Assembly: GCA_013397455.1 (NCBI GenBank)
Contig: VYZB01000273.1
Coordinates: forward strand, 1,094,745-1,158,744
Direction: 5' to 3'
Source: Crotophaga sulcirostris
Lineage: Eukaryota > Chordata > Aves > Cuculiformes > Crotophagidae
Length of the DNA: 64,000 nt
Shown: piece after piece, positions 38,986 through 51,419 of the stretch
How positions within the stretch are numbered: position 1 is the first letter of the stretch
How the letters are laid out: each line of letters opens with the position of its first letter
The notes under the pieces: model-generated
What the model was told of the DNA's origin: nothing
What the model saw: the letters and a program-made list of their open reading frames with translations, nothing else
Databases searched by the model: none
Made by a program: the position numbers and the translations under genes

Positions 38986-39085
38986 CCAGCATCCGCCCAC
39001 CCTCTAGCTGTGACACTGGGCACCACGCAACCCGAGTTCGGACTCGTGCCTGCTTTCTGCTCTGATACTGAGTGCGGTGCCTAAA
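38986..39085. promoter_or_regulatory. Small CpG cluster
   Basis: Six CpGs in about 90 bp (CATCCGCCCACC, CCACGCAACCCGAGTTCGGACTCG split by short spacers, GAGTGCGGTGCC) in a region otherwise nearly without CpG. No repeat family, TATA box or exon is recognised. Function is unknown. Confidence 0.2.
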
Positions 39086-39465
39086 ACCCATTCAGGTCAT
39101 GGCCTGGTGAATCTTGTCTCCTCCCTAATTATTTTGTTCTTATCTTAACATGTTACATGGTCTGTGACTTCAGAACTTTCATGTAGTCATTGCCATGTCT
39201 TAAGTCTGTCTTCCTGATAACGATTACTATTCTTATGGTTTTACACATTTAATAATTTAGAGATTCACAATTTTCAAGATGTTCATTCTTTCTAACTACC
39301 TCTATAGAAAAATTACTTAAATCCCATCTTCCTTAAACTTCTGTTTGCCTGATGTCTATCTTTAGAACATGATCCCCTCCACAACTGTCCATGCACCTTT
39401 GGAAAATTTCTAACACTAATTGACCTGTAATCAGCAAGATGTAGCAGGTTTATGGGCTGTATTAA
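39086..39465. other. Non-coding stretch, no feature recognised
   Basis: AT-rich interval immediately upstream of a CR1 copy; nothing recognisable. Confidence 0.5.
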
Positions 39466-39684
39466 TAGGGAGATTTTTATTTTTTTTTCTGCGAGGGTGG
39501 GGAGGCCCTGGCCCAGGTTGCCCAGAGCAATGGTGGCTGCCCCATCCCTGGAGGTGTTCAAGGCCAGGTTGGATGGGGCTTTGAGCCCCCTGATCCAGTG
39601 GGAAGTGTCCCTGCTCATGGTAGGGGTAGGACTGGATGGACTTTGAGGTCCCTTCCAACCCAAACCGTTCTCTGTTTGTATGAT
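39466..39684 (+). mobile_element. CR1 LINE 3'-end copy (type A tail)
   Basis: About 215 bp, 5' truncated. The recognisable part runs GCGAGGGTGGGGAGGCCCTG, GCCCAGGTTGCCCAGAGCAA, GCCCCATCCCTGGAGGTGTT, AGGCCAGGTTGGATGGGGCT, a GGAAGTGTCCCTGCTCATGG block, and CCTTCCAACCCAAACCGTTC. Instead of a clean octamer array the tail reads TCTCTGTTTGTATGATTATC, so the 3' terminus is decayed. The 5' part (AGGGAGATTTTTATTTTTTT) looks like the CR1 GGGAGATT block after a T-rich replacement. Minus-strand frames of 136-138 codons here are antisense to CR1, not genes. Confidence 0.95.
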
Positions 39685-42133
39685 TATCCTCATACTCAAA
39701 AGGTCCCACGTAGGGGCATATTCTGCCACTGCTGAAGTGCCTCACAAACTTCTGCTGATCCAGTGACATGGGGTAACAAATCTCCTTGATACTAGAATTC
39801 ATGAGGGTTTGCTTGTGCTTAAAGATTGTGTGGTTGTCCATGAAGAATTTCTTGGAAACTATTCCTCAGATACTTAGTGGGAACTATAAAAATGAATGAT
39901 AATATGAGATCAAAACAAGCCTTTCAACAGAGTGGAGTTTCTTAAGAAAAACAAGGCAATTGCAAGGAAAAGGCTGATATGTTTGAAGCCACAGCTAATG
40001 TAGTAAAAAAAAAAATCTTTGAAAGCTTTGGTTTAGAACTGCATGAAGCCCAACAAAGAATTGCTAATATGGAGAGTATGAATTGTTGTATAATTACATT
40101 GACGATCTAGAAAACAAGCTTAGAAAAAGAGGTTTTTAAGTTGCTGAGTACTGCTGAAGGATGAGAGATTGGGGACCAGCAATTCTTCCCCATCGTATTT
40201 TGTGTATATTTTTTTATACTGCATTTTGAAGATGTATGGAACATGTAAATCAACTGTGACTGCCGTTTGCTTTGAAATGCTGCACATTAGTTTCATTAAG
40301 GGTTTCAGAGAAGCTTTACCCAGAAAGTCTTTCCAGTAGAAACTTTGATTTGTATTATTTTTGGTGGCTTTATTTTTCCTTCCTAAAGGTTACTGCCACT
40401 GTTCGTTTAACGGTGTTTATGTGATCTTATAATAAGTGTTATCACTTTGTATAATTATTATGTGTGATTAATCCGGTTCACACTTGAAAGCTGTGGGATT
40501 TTTTTTTTATTATTATTTTTATTTTTAACCAGAGGGTATGTCTTTAAGCCTTTGTGTTGTTCACTTATAATGATAGCTGACAAGAGCTATCATAAAGAAG
40601 GAAGAGGATGGAAACTGGAATAAATTGCTGAGTGGAGAAAGATTTCTGGGAAATTTCTTGGACTAACATCTTCTATGGTAAGTCTGGAGAAAAAAAGGTG
40701 GATGCAATGTATAGATTTCTCATAATTTGATGTGTTACATGGATTTCCATAGCAATCAGGTCATGCATTAGTTTGGGAGATGGTGCATTGTTCAAATTTT
40801 TCAAATGTCCTTTTGGAGAAATTCAACCTGTTTTAAATAGGACCCTTAAAAAAACCACAAACCTTCTAATGTTTGCAAACATGTAGCATCATCTAGTGCG
40901 TGTAAAACCCAGCATGAAGGACTGGATTTTTTATGATTGAAGGGGATTTGGCACCTAAGACTGGAAGTGGTGGTGCAGTGGAACAGCTTATTTTTTAGGC
41001 TGAATGGATTTGAGTTTGAGTGGAGAACTGTATCTGTGGAGAACTTCAACCATTTCACAATGTTCTTTTAAAAATCGTGATTACAGTACATTGCATTTGT
41101 AAATCCTGTAAATTGTTGTTGCTAAGGATGGAATCTCTGTATATTAATGAAGTGCCAGAAATCCCATTGTGATCAGGATTTGACCAAAGCCTGATAGCTG
41201 TATCGATACATACTGTTCTCAGCAGTAACCTTCACAAACAGATTTCAGTGTTTCTGTTAGCTACAGATTAAGCAATAAATTCCAAATTTATTACAAACTA
41301 TCTTATTGCTTTCTGAGAATTGTATTCCACTTTGTTTATGTTTTCTACCCTTTTGTATTCAGCCTGCAGACAGAAGTGATTTGGGAGTTGAGAGTTTTCT
41401 CGACTTCTAAAGCTGTAGTTACTACCTCTTATTTTAAAATTGATGTTTGTATAACTTGATGCCATTGTAGAAAACTGTGTGTGTTGCTCCTGATATCTGT
41501 ATCATAAATGGTTTGACTCTCATGTGGAACAATGGATAAGCATCCCAAATACAGACCAGCTTCCAGAGAAGCTAACAGAAAGAGAATGAGTTTATAAAGA
41601 GTAGTATATTCTTATAACCAACTAGAGGTTGAAAGGAATACCTGTAGGTGTTGTGACATGTATTTGTTAATACAGAGACATTCATATTTTCTTTAGGTAT
41701 ATTTTTATGCCTGTTTTTTTTTTGTATGTAACACCTTTATATTGACTTCAGAGATCAAGCAATTAGAAATAGAATTTACAGCTTTAAAAGCTTGTTAAAA
41801 TTCTCTACACCTCTTAAGAATAACTGTACTCTAGGAGCCTGAACTATTGCAAAATGTATTAAGGGAGATATCCCTCACATTAATGAACAATCATTATTAC
41901 TTATATAATTGTTTCATATATAACTGCAGGTAAAAGTAGATAACTCCCACATCCAGATTAAACCAATTAACTTATAACATGTGGTTTTCAAAGGGCCTCT
42001 GGAAATTGGAACATGAGGCCAACGCTATGATGAAGTGAGAAAGAAATATATTTGTGTTTTCCCAGAGAAGCATTTATTCCAAAGCTGTTTAGCATTGATT
42101 TATCTAGATCAGCAAGTTTACCAGATTCTTAAG
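39685..42133. other. Non-coding stretch with a T/ATT tract
   Basis: T10 followed by (ATT)n and T5AT5 at 40499-40527 is a simple repeat. No gene or mobile element is recognised elsewhere. Confidence 0.5.
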
Positions 42134-42185
42134 AATAATATGATATAAATAATATAAATAATATGATATAATATGATATAATGAA
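42134..42185. repeat. AT-only degenerate tandem repeat
   Basis: Variants of AATATGATAT and AAATAATATA are repeated about five times over some 50 bp with no G or C apart from one G per unit. A slightly irregular microsatellite or minisatellite. Confidence 0.88.
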
Positions 42186-45100
42186 ATGGAAGAGGAAGGA
42201 AAAATGGTAGGAATCAACAGATCTCCATTGGAAGATATTATTTTTCAATTATTGCAGTGTAATAATTTTTCAGAATTTCTTCCTTTTTTTTGCATAGACA
42301 CTAATTTACTCTTCTGCCATGACAACAAAAAGGTTAGCTAAAACCTGAAAGGAAATTTCACAGTTTGGAGCTGGACTACACAGTAGCCACAGCACTTCAA
42401 TCTAATTACAATAAATTCCACAATGGGTAGAAGGTTAAATGGAAAAGTGTGATCTTTTTTATTAGTGAGGGCCAACCCTCAAAAGGTGTGGAGTGAAGTT
42501 GCTTAGTTTAATCCTCACTGACCTTGCAAAACTGTTGGAGAGCTCTTCAAGTCAGACTTGCGTGATACATTTTTAGGCTTTTAACTGCAACAATCACATC
42601 ATTTTCAAACCCATGTGCCAGAAGACTTAGTAAATCTTCAGTTTCTTGATAAAACTTGTCAAAACCCATCTCCTTTAGTTTTCGTTCTGGACAGAGGATA
42701 TGAGTTTTAAAGCACAGTCTGTCTTACTGGTGCTTGGCCATAATCGCTGACTATCTATAAGCCCTGATGTTTGTTATGCTGAGATCAAAACACAAGCACA
42801 GGTTGTGATGATTTTAACATTGTTTCTCCTGTTGCCTATCAAGCAGAAACCAAATCCAACAAAAACATTTCAGGCGCTCCGCAAGCAACTTGCTAATTCC
42901 AAATGATGCATCAGTAACACAATCATGGCTGCCTTTTCTTAGAATTATAGTTATCTGTTTTGTACTCAAAATATGCATATGGAGCAATTTCATCTGTGAG
43001 AACTTGGGGAAATTATATTAATCGTCATAACTGAGTACAGCTTCTTTCTCAGCATGAGTCATAAATATCTTTAAGCATTAAGCCTCTTTACAATAACATT
43101 AATTTAATCTATAAGAGGACATTGCATGCAATAAATTCCATTTACAAATCTGAGTGGGCAATGAAGAGAAAGCTGTAGCTCACTTTTTTTTTTTGTGTAT
43201 GTACTGAAGATTGAGAAACTATGCATCGAAATGTTTCCCTCAGCCTAAAATGTATAAGACTGGGAAGGAAAACAGATCTTCCTGATAGATTTGCCTCTGT
43301 GCTATTGCTTAGTTTGCTGCCAGTCAGAAGCTTATATAGCTTAAAAGATTGTTATTGATTGTTCAATTTGGTGTTCATATATTTAAATTTTATTCAGGTT
43401 AGAGTGATGTTGAAAATTGGGGTCCACGTGCTAGATTGCCAGCACAGTGGTTGACAACACAAATGTTAAAATACAATAATCCTTGTAGTATAAAATGGCC
43501 ATTGACAGTCTAATTTCCATTTTGTGGTTTATGGCCTCTACTGAATATCTGATAATGTAATTATGCTTCAGTAAAGAATGAATCCTCTCTGGTAAACTGA
43601 GCTGTGTATGCGATGCCAATGTGAATTAAATAAAGTGACATCAAAGCTCAGTCAGGGCTTATTTTAGGAGCACATTTTTAAACATTTACTATGGTTTGTT
43701 CTACAGTAATGCCAGGGAGCAGATTTATGGCTGTTAGCATATTCATGTTGAAGAAATGTGTTACTTCATTCTTTATTTTAGACCAGGAGAACAAACAAAA
43801 CATCTTCCATAAAAGTGAATGCTGCTCTGTGGCTTAGGTATGAAAGAAGTTTTCAGATGATGCCACCACTAAGGACCTCCCTAAGTAGCACAGAAAGGAA
43901 AGTGGCAGCTGTGCACTTGGGAAATCCAAATGTAAATAAAGCTATCCTCAATTATTTGCATACTACACAAATGAGACAACATTTGTTTCTTGGCAATAGG
44001 TGTATTATCAGCTTTTACGCTTGCATCCTTTGCTGCTGGGTTTATAAATGTATAGGAATACAGAATATGATCCTACGGTTAAGAATTTCCTCCTTTTAAA
44101 TTCCAGTTGTCAGGTTATGTTATGCTGTTTATAATGTGGTGAATTATGTTCTGTCCTATCCCATTCATTGCTAGCACAATGCAACTTAACATCAGGCAGC
44201 ATAACAGAATATGACAGTTAAAATTTAAAAGTACCCTCATTGTATTTGTGAATTGAATACTCAACTGTGTGATTTAAAGATGGACTGGCATCTTGACTCC
44301 AGAAACAAGTAACGTTACTTGAATGCATTTCTTCCCCCTAATACATTTGCATTGCTGTTTTGACCTTCTTTCCAACAGGAAGAAAAATAACCCTAAGCAA
44401 CTGGCATGTATTGACATGGAGGTATTGAAAAGTTAGCGTGGTGCTGCAGACATGTTTAAAGGAACTTCTGAAAGTCATGAATTTGATGAGATGGACTCAA
44501 TCAGAATGTCACTTTAGCATGTAAACAGCAGAGAGAGAGCCAAGCCTCACATGTGGATTTTTAGATGTCCCAAAGCGTTAGGATTAAAAATGTGGGGCCT
44601 GGTACCACCCACAATAAAGAGTGGTGTCAAATCAGATCATGGGTTATCTTTCATTTCCAGTCTTGCGAAGATTGACACAGTAAAAGATGTATTTAGAGCA
44701 TTTTGACAGATCCTTTAGGACCTGTCAATGATGCAGGAGTCAAAGGTGAATACTTCCATCTCTCCAGCTCTTTTCTGAAGGTCAGTACCATTGACCAACA
44801 GAAGCATAAGAAACCTCTTGACTTTTTCACATTCCTGTACCAGTATAATTTCCAGTTGCACCTCACCTCCTTGTGTGCTTTCCCCCTCTGCCTGCTTTGC
44901 CTACAGTGCTCTTGGAGCCCATATCCAGAAGCCCCATGTGAAGCAGCCCCAGGAGATGTCAGGAAGAGAGGAGCTGCTTCGGCACGAATGGGCAGGTAGA
45001 TGCAAACAGGATCAGATAAAAGCACAAATGGGTTAAATACAACCATAATCCCACGTGGCTGTCCACCTGGCTCCAGCCTGAGATGAATCGTGCGTTTGAC

Positions 45101-45423
45101 TCCTTGGTTAAATATCTCAACAACACACCTTTGGAGAGGGCAGATGAAGGCAGCGCATGTGCAAAGGCACGGTCTGTTGTAAAACAATGTCCTGTTGCAA
45201 AATGTATGCATCCATACAAAGTTGTTATTAAGATTATGAACTTGTCATTTGCATTGTCACTTCGGTGTAGGAGGGCTCTCCTGTGTTACAGTTGGGTTGT
45301 TCGATTTTCATTTAGGAGCTGAGGTGAATGCAGATAGATTGCAGACAGAATAAGGAGCCAGTGAGACAGGATTAGTCAGCATGTTAGTGGTTTAGCCACG
45401 GTTAGAAGAGCATTATAAATATT
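42186..45423. other. Non-coding stretch; longest open frame of the window lies here but is unsupported
   Basis: The minus-strand frame at 44693-45211 is 172 codons, the longest here, and is cysteine- and arginine-containing without any domain I recognise. The two overlapping plus-strand frames (44703-44999 and 44791-45036) are no more convincing. Local composition (44.7-45.2 kb) is less AT-rich, which by itself lengthens chance frames. A CACGTG E-box occurs at about 45053-45058. The remainder is AT-rich and featureless. Confidence 0.4.
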
Positions 45424-45524
45424 AGTTATTATTATTTATTACTTATGCAACACCCACACACTATGCAAGACATTAAACAAACCACACAAAAGGCAGGGCT
45501 GCACCACAGAGTGATTACCAGATG
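45424..45524 (+). mobile_element. Ancient amniote interspersed repeat relic (MIR/L2-L3 type)
   Basis: TTATTATTATTTATTACTTA is followed by ACACACTATGCAAGACATTA, AACAAACCACACAAAAGGCA and GGGCTGCACCACAGAGTGAT. The order (ATT)n, then a 'TGTGCTAGGCACTGTACAAAC' type block, then 'GACAGTCCCTGCCCCAAAGAGCTTACA' is typical of a widespread ancient amniote repeat related to LINE 3' ends and MIR-type SINEs. The family is remembered, not searched, and orientation is assigned by that pattern. Confidence 0.45.
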
Positions 45525-47013
45525 GATTTTAGATGTGATAGATTGCTATTAGCTACTTGTTTGTCTTTTTTTGTCCTGAAAAAAATCCTAAAGGTCCCAA
45601 CCAAGGAGACCTCAGCTATGCTTGGCACTATTCAAACACACCATTAAAGAAAATGGTCTCTAGATAGAGAAAAATCATGATTTACGTGGTGATGTCAGGA
45701 TCTGCTCACACAGCATCTTGCAAGGAGAGTTGCTGTCGCAGTGAAAGTTATAGTAGAGTTGGAACTGAATCAGTTTAAAGGTGATTGTGAAGCTGTTCTC
45801 ACAAGTGCTGTTTTTTGTGATTTCTCCTAGGAGTTCTTTGTAGGTCTGGCTCTACATACAAGGAATTTGAGGTGTCAGGTCTGCATGATGTGCACATACC
45901 ATTAGCATCCTTTAAAATCCCAATTTAAGATATAAATCCAGGATAAAGTTATACTGCAACTTCTTTCACGAGGCCTGACACTCTCATAAATGGGCAGCTG
46001 TTGGTCGAATTGTTGTAGCACTCGCTCTGCCTGGGACTTTTTTGTGCAGACGTAAGCATGTATGAAGCCCTGGTAGCTTCTAGGAGCCCAAATCACACTG
46101 GCTGACTTGTTTAGCCTTGTCTGTGTCTAGCACACAGGTACTCAGTACAGAATTAATAAATGTCACATGTCAGTGGTTTGTTTCTTCACTCTTCTAGTGT
46201 CTGTTGGCTCTTGGGAAAAATTTCTCCAAGGTAGTGGTGCTGCTTGTCCTGTTTCTTCACATTTTGCACATCTCTTACCAAACAGGGTAATTCATTTAAA
46301 ATCTTGTGTCTTCTTCCAAATGTTGGGGCTTGCCTTGACACAGGTTGTTTGCCACAGCATGTGTGTTTCTATGTGCTATTTTATTTGGGTCTTTCTCTAC
46401 TGCAACATTTTCACCGCAGACTTTTCTTGTTGTACTCAGTGTCCCAAAATCTATTGACACCACCATACGGGTATTCACCTTCCATAGGTTTCACCCTGGC
46501 CTTGGTGCTTCCTTTTGCAAACTGTAACTGGGATTAATCAGGAATGTTTGTCTCAGGGCACAACCATAATTTCATCAATATCCAAGATTTAGTGGGAACC
46601 TCGGGACTGGGGAGGGAGGGGTGGCTCTCAGTCTTGGATCCATCACAGCTCTGCTGTGATTTCTCATTACTTTGTCTCTTCTGTTTTTTCGAAGTATCAA
46701 TCTTCCCTTTTCATAACACTCCCTGAAAATCTTTTCAGAGTCAGATTTTTCTGTCTAAATATTAAAAACATCCACAAGTTGAGGACCAGCTTTTGTACGG
46801 AAAATTATATAGAGAAGGAGAGATACATTTGTTTTTTTGCTGGCAACCCTTGCTTGGAGGGGAGATTGAAACACTGCTTAAATCTTTTCCAGCTGTCCTC
46901 CAGATATTCAACATCTAAACTTTGGGGCTTTAAACGATTCTGCTCAATCCTCCCCAGCATTTTCCTGCCCTTTGCGGGTGAGTAATCACCTAGACCTGCA
47001 TCCCTGTGTGCTT
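45525..47013. other. Non-coding stretch, no feature recognised
   Basis: Frames of 60-110 codons overlap on both strands between 46.1 and 47.0 kb without any recognisable domain. No mobile element identified. Confidence 0.5.
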
Positions 47014-47026
47014 CCCCCCCGGGGGG
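47014..47026. repeat. C7G6 homopolymer palindrome
   Basis: Seven C followed directly by six G, a self-complementary block in an otherwise balanced sequence. It may be a polymorphic or error-prone site. Confidence 0.9.
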
Positions 47027-47973
47027 CTCCAGGCAGGACAAGCTGATAGAAGCCAGGCTCTCTCACAGTTGCAGATTCTCACCCACCACTTTGGTATCGG
47101 TTTTTAGCAAATTAGCATAGCAAAAAGCATTAGATGGCAAGGGGAGGGCCAATGGCCACTAGAGGAATATGTGGTTGAATAGATGGGCTGTGGGGAATCT
47201 GCAGATTTGATTCTGTTTTAACTGTCTTTAAAATGAATATTCCGGTTTTGTATTTGCCCTTTTTTTTTTTCCCCTTTTATATATTTATTTTATTTCTTTA
47301 CGTAGTTAGAAACCCTACTGGACTGGAATAATGAACATCTTAATATTTAAAGAATGAATGAGTTTGAAAAGGTCTTTGTAACAAGATTTCACATTACAGT
47401 GATTTTTCCTTTTAATTTCTTTCTCCCTGTCAGAGGTCTTTTCTTTACTGACATTGCAAAAGGATGCGTAGACCTTACACACGAGGCTCTTTGTGCTCTT
47501 GTCCTAAACAATCAGAAGAATATTTTAAACATTGCTATGGGTTGCATTTAAACACTTAAGAAAATCTCAGTTATGGAAGGGTGAGGACCACGGGATTAGG
47601 GCTTTTCAGCATATTCAGCCTGTGAGCTGTGCCATAACCAGTCCCACCTTTATTAGCACAGGTAATTTGGACTCCACGTCAACATCTGTTCCCAGATGTG
47701 AGCACCCAAACAGGCTCTGCAATAGACAGAAGCATCAGTTTAAATACCATTTTAACTGTTTGTCATATAAATTCAGTTTTTAGATAATCCCTTAGTGCAA
47801 TAATTCCTTATTATGCATATGTAAAAGCATCTATTAAAGGAATTTTTAACTTTCTGGGTAGAGTTCCTTTATCTGTATTTTACAGTACAGTGAAAAGTAA
47901 TTAATTCATTTCAAGATACATAACATATGGATAATTTTTATGGATTTATGGCACATTTTAAGGGATATGAAAA
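47027..47973. other. Non-coding stretch, no feature recognised
   Basis: A T12 tract near 47261-47271 and AT-rich unique sequence. Nothing gene-like is supported. Confidence 0.5.
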
Positions 47974-48003
47974 TGCTGCAATTATTTTAAAAATAATGCA
48001 GCA
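47974..48003. repeat. Imperfect 30-bp palindrome
   Basis: TGCTGCA at 47974-47980 and TGCAGCA at 47997-48003 flank a central ATTATTTTAAAAATAAT; 12 of 15 position pairs are complementary, and a one-base bulge improves the pairing. It sits in a dense AT-rich stretch (47.8-48.3 kb) without repeat similarity. Confidence 0.7.
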
Positions 48004-50685
48004 CAAATTCAGGGTTGGTGCATAGATTTATAGGCAGGATTATATTTTCCACAGCTAACTGCCAAATATGGAGGAGATAAAATCTATGTTTCTTTTTATC
48101 CAGTCCACCTCTTCCATCCCATTTCTGTTTTATATTGTCGTGTAATTACAAATAAATATTCTGAATTTGACTTATTTATAATTTGGAAATTTTGTTAAAA
48201 GTATTAATTCTCAATAGTTCACAGTATTTAATTAGCAAAGAAGAACATACCGCACACAAAATGTCAGTAGAATTTGCAGTAATAATCTATCTTTCAAATT
48301 ACTCTATTAATTGCTGTTGATATTTAACCATACATTTCTTGAAAAAAAATTAGAATTGGACCAGACTCAATTATTGGCTTAAAAGTCTGATGCTTTGAGG
48401 AAATTCAGATCTGCATAGAGGCATGAGTTTGGGGAAGCTGAATAACGTTTATTCAGTGGGTAATATTTAATCTGTGGTGCAATTTTACTTTTGGGGACTA
48501 AGAACTAACTTTGACACAAGGTTTTCTGTAGTCGTTGTGCATCATACTTTCCTAAAACTCCCTGAAGTAACAAGGTATACGAACACTCGACACCCAGAAA
48601 GCAATTTGTTATCGTAATCTTACAAGGTATTTCTGCTGTGATTACTAAAACATGGACTGAAACTCTTGTCTAAAATTTAGGAATTGACTGGATTACGTAA
48701 TTTTTGAAGAATCATACCATCATTGCTCATAAACAGGGCTGTATGGATCTAAACCTTCAAGATTTATTCTCTCCTCCTTTGAAGGAAAGTAACTTTACTG
48801 ACATGTTAATGTTCCAGCTGTGAATAGAATATCCCATTTTGTTTGAAGGATAGTTCCCTTGACCCATTAAATAAATACTACATGCAGGGAAAAAAAAGGG
48901 GCTGGATTGATATGCAAGACCCACAGTCACTGAGTGCAGATTTATGGTGTAAGGGAGTAAAGAGAAGTGATATGACTGGGAAAAGATAAATGAAATTACG
49001 CTTATGGTCACTAAATCCTCCAGTATTGAAAAACATTGGCTATTTGTGTTTGGAACACACAGTATTTAGTATAAATGGGCTTTTGTCAATAAATCAGCAG
49101 TTTCTAAGGTTGACTCCAAAATCATTTCTGCCAAGTCACTGAGAAACTGGTGGTGTTCCAGTTCGATTTGAAAACTGTGAGTTTTACCATGTCGCTTGGT
49201 GTCCTGTACCTATTATTACTGCTCTGGTTTACATGGATATCGCGTTACCTTGGTAGTCCTGTGTTTGGAGTTGTGTTCTCATGGTCGTCCCTTAGAGGTG
49301 GTGGCATAAGCTGAGCCTGATGGTCTCGGAGGAACTTGTTCACCAGAGTTTGAAATGCATCTTGGGCGAGCAGCTCAACCCAGTCCTAATTTAACATAGT
49401 CTGAGGCTTATGTGGTGATGATTTCTGCTAGTAAAGTGTTATAATTGGATTATTGAAGTATTAGGTAAATTCAGTCGGATTTTCTGTTTGAAGTGGAAAT
49501 ACAAAAAATGCTGGTATGCTATTACTGCTTTGTCATACCTATTAAAAACATATTCCAGTGTTGCAGCAACAACAGATTTGCTTTCTACTGTTTAGTCTTT
49601 CCAGTGTGTAAATTCCTTATTATTTAAGTGGGTAACTTGTGACTTTCGCAGACCTTGTTGGTTTGCTTTTTAAAGAACACAGACTTTGTTTCTTGGAATG
49701 TCTCTGACATGGTGTGATGTGTTTCTTCTTAAAGCAGAAAAATGTAGCTAAGCTTGGAGCAGGTGGCAACAAAATGGTAGAACTCAGTAAATTTTACAGA
49801 TACACAAAAAGTCTAAATAACTTCATGATTACAATCCTTAGTTGTCCAAGTAAAAGAATAAAACCAAACCCTTTCCTTTCAGTGTTATATACTGAATTTA
49901 TATATGTAACGAATGAAAAGAAGCTTGTCTCACTGTCTGCCTTGCATTCTTTATTAAAACCCTTCCTTCAAAATAAGCAAGCTGTGGCCAAGTCCACACA
50001 GAAAGCAACAGCTATGTCTACTCTTTGTTTTGAGGAATATATTTAGTATTTTGCAGGTAACATTGTCAAACAACTAAAGTTTACTGGAACTTGAGGTTAA
50101 TTAGGCCATTTTGAAATATTTACCTTGCAGCATGACTTAGATTAAATTCTTAAGATTTGGTTTGTTTTTAAATATAAATCTGGTTTAATCTAGTCTCTGA
50201 TGTTCAGGTTTGAGTGAAAACTTTCAGTTTTCAGTGTCGTCAGTTCTGTGCTTAAGTCTACAAATCTGGTTCTTCTTTTCATGCTGGTATGAAGTGCCCT
50301 CATTCACAGACCTGTACACTGCAAACCTCTAGAAAGCAAACGTCGCTGTTGCCCAAGCAGATCGTGAGAGCGCTGCGAGAGATGCATTGAAACAGCAGTT
50401 GCAAATATTCTGAAAAACCTTAAGGCAATTTCTATCCAGATGCAAACTGGTCAGGTCTTTCTGTGTAAAACGCAGCATGGGGCAAAACATCCCATATCAA
50501 GGGCTCCAACCTATGTTTCCCAGGTGACCCAGGGCAAATGTAACCTGGTTGTTAAACAAGCTCCTTCACCTAATAAATGTGCTTTATTTGATGTAGGAAA
50601 GTACACTAAGAAGGTTTTAGGGGGCCAGTCTCAGGAGTGAGATTCTTTCATGGAGACACTGGGGCTGGAGGTCTGAGCTTAGGTA
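48004..50685. other. Non-coding stretch, no feature recognised
   Basis: AT-rich unique DNA. The 110-codon plus-strand frame at 49714-50046 has no recognisable domain. A small group of CpGs (ACGTCGCTG, ATCGTGAGAGCGCTGCGAG) occurs at 50340-50380. Confidence 0.5.
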
Positions 50686-51245
50686 TTGCCCTTTCTTTGG
50701 AGCTGCCCGAACCTCCGGGACCCTGCATGTGCGGGGCGGGTGATGATGGGTGGCCACATCTCAAATCCTGGGTTCGGTTTTGGACCCCTCACTACAATAA
50801 AGACACTGAGAGGCTGGAGTGTGTCCAGAGAAGGGAACGGAGCTGGGGAAGGGGCTGGAGAACAGGGGTTCTGAGAAGTGACTGAGGGTCCTGGGGCTGT
50901 TTAGCCTGGAGAAGAGGAGGCTGAGAGGAGACCTCATTGTGCTCTGCAGCTCCTGAAAGGAGATTGTGGTGAGGTGGGTGCTGGGCTCTTCTCCCAAGTA
51001 ACAAGTGATAGGACAAGACGAAATGGACTCACGTTGATTCAGGGGAGGTTTAGATGGGATATTAGAAAAAAATACTAAAAAAACAGTGAAGCATTGGAAG
51101 AGGCTGCCCAAGGAAGTGCTGGAGTCACCAACCCTGGAGGGGTTAAAAAAAGGTGTGGCATTTTGGGACATGGTTTAGTAGCCACGGTAGTGTTGGTCTG
51201 ATGGTTTATGATCTTAGGGGTCTTTTCCAACCTGAGGAATTTTCA
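50686..51245 (+). pseudogene. CR1 LINE fragment: ORF2 C-terminus and 3' end (type B)
   Basis: About 560 bp, the longest CR1 copy of the younger layer. The first part encodes a recognisable CR1 ORF2 segment (SWVRFWTPHYNKDTERLECV matches the family's FWAPHYKKDIEVLERVQRR). Frame is then lost, and further DNA blocks follow in order: TTTAGCCTGGAGAAGAGGAG, GAAAGGAGATTGTGGTGAGG, a CTTCTCCCAAGTAACAAGTG segment, TGGACTCACGTTGATTCAGG, GGAAGAGGCTGCCCAAGGAA, and TTTTGGGACATGGTTTAGTA up to TCTTTTCCAACCTGAGGAAT. Several frameshifts and poly-A insertions (near 51066-51085) interrupt it. No clean octamer tail remains. It is a dead copy. Confidence 0.95.
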
Positions 51246-51305
51246 ACTTTCCCCTCTTAATTCCTGATTTCTGAATATGCACTTCTGGGGACAGTGACAT
51301 CACTT
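51246..51305. other. Spacer between CR1 copy and AT microsatellite
   Basis: Short unique interval with no feature. Confidence 0.5.
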
Positions 51306-51419
51306 TATATGTATATAAATATCTAAACACTGTATATATGTGTATATGTAACCTGATATAAATATAAAGATTTAAAGTATATAAATATAAATATATAATG
51401 CAAATATATATATACACAG
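51306..51419. repeat. AT-rich (TATA/TATG)n degenerate microsatellite
   Basis: About 110 bp of TATATGTATATAAATAT-like sequence with TGTATATATGTGTATATG and AAATATAAATATATAAT variants, ending in ATATATATATACACAG. Low complexity, likely length-variable. It lies just 3' of the CR1 copy, a position where CR1 tails can seed microsatellites, though a direct link is not shown. Confidence 0.88.

Noticed and set aside
44693..45211. Longest open frame in the window (172 codons, minus strand)
   Set aside because: No recognisable domain, opposite-strand frames overlap it, and the region is locally less AT-rich, which lengthens chance frames. No splice or promoter support was seen.
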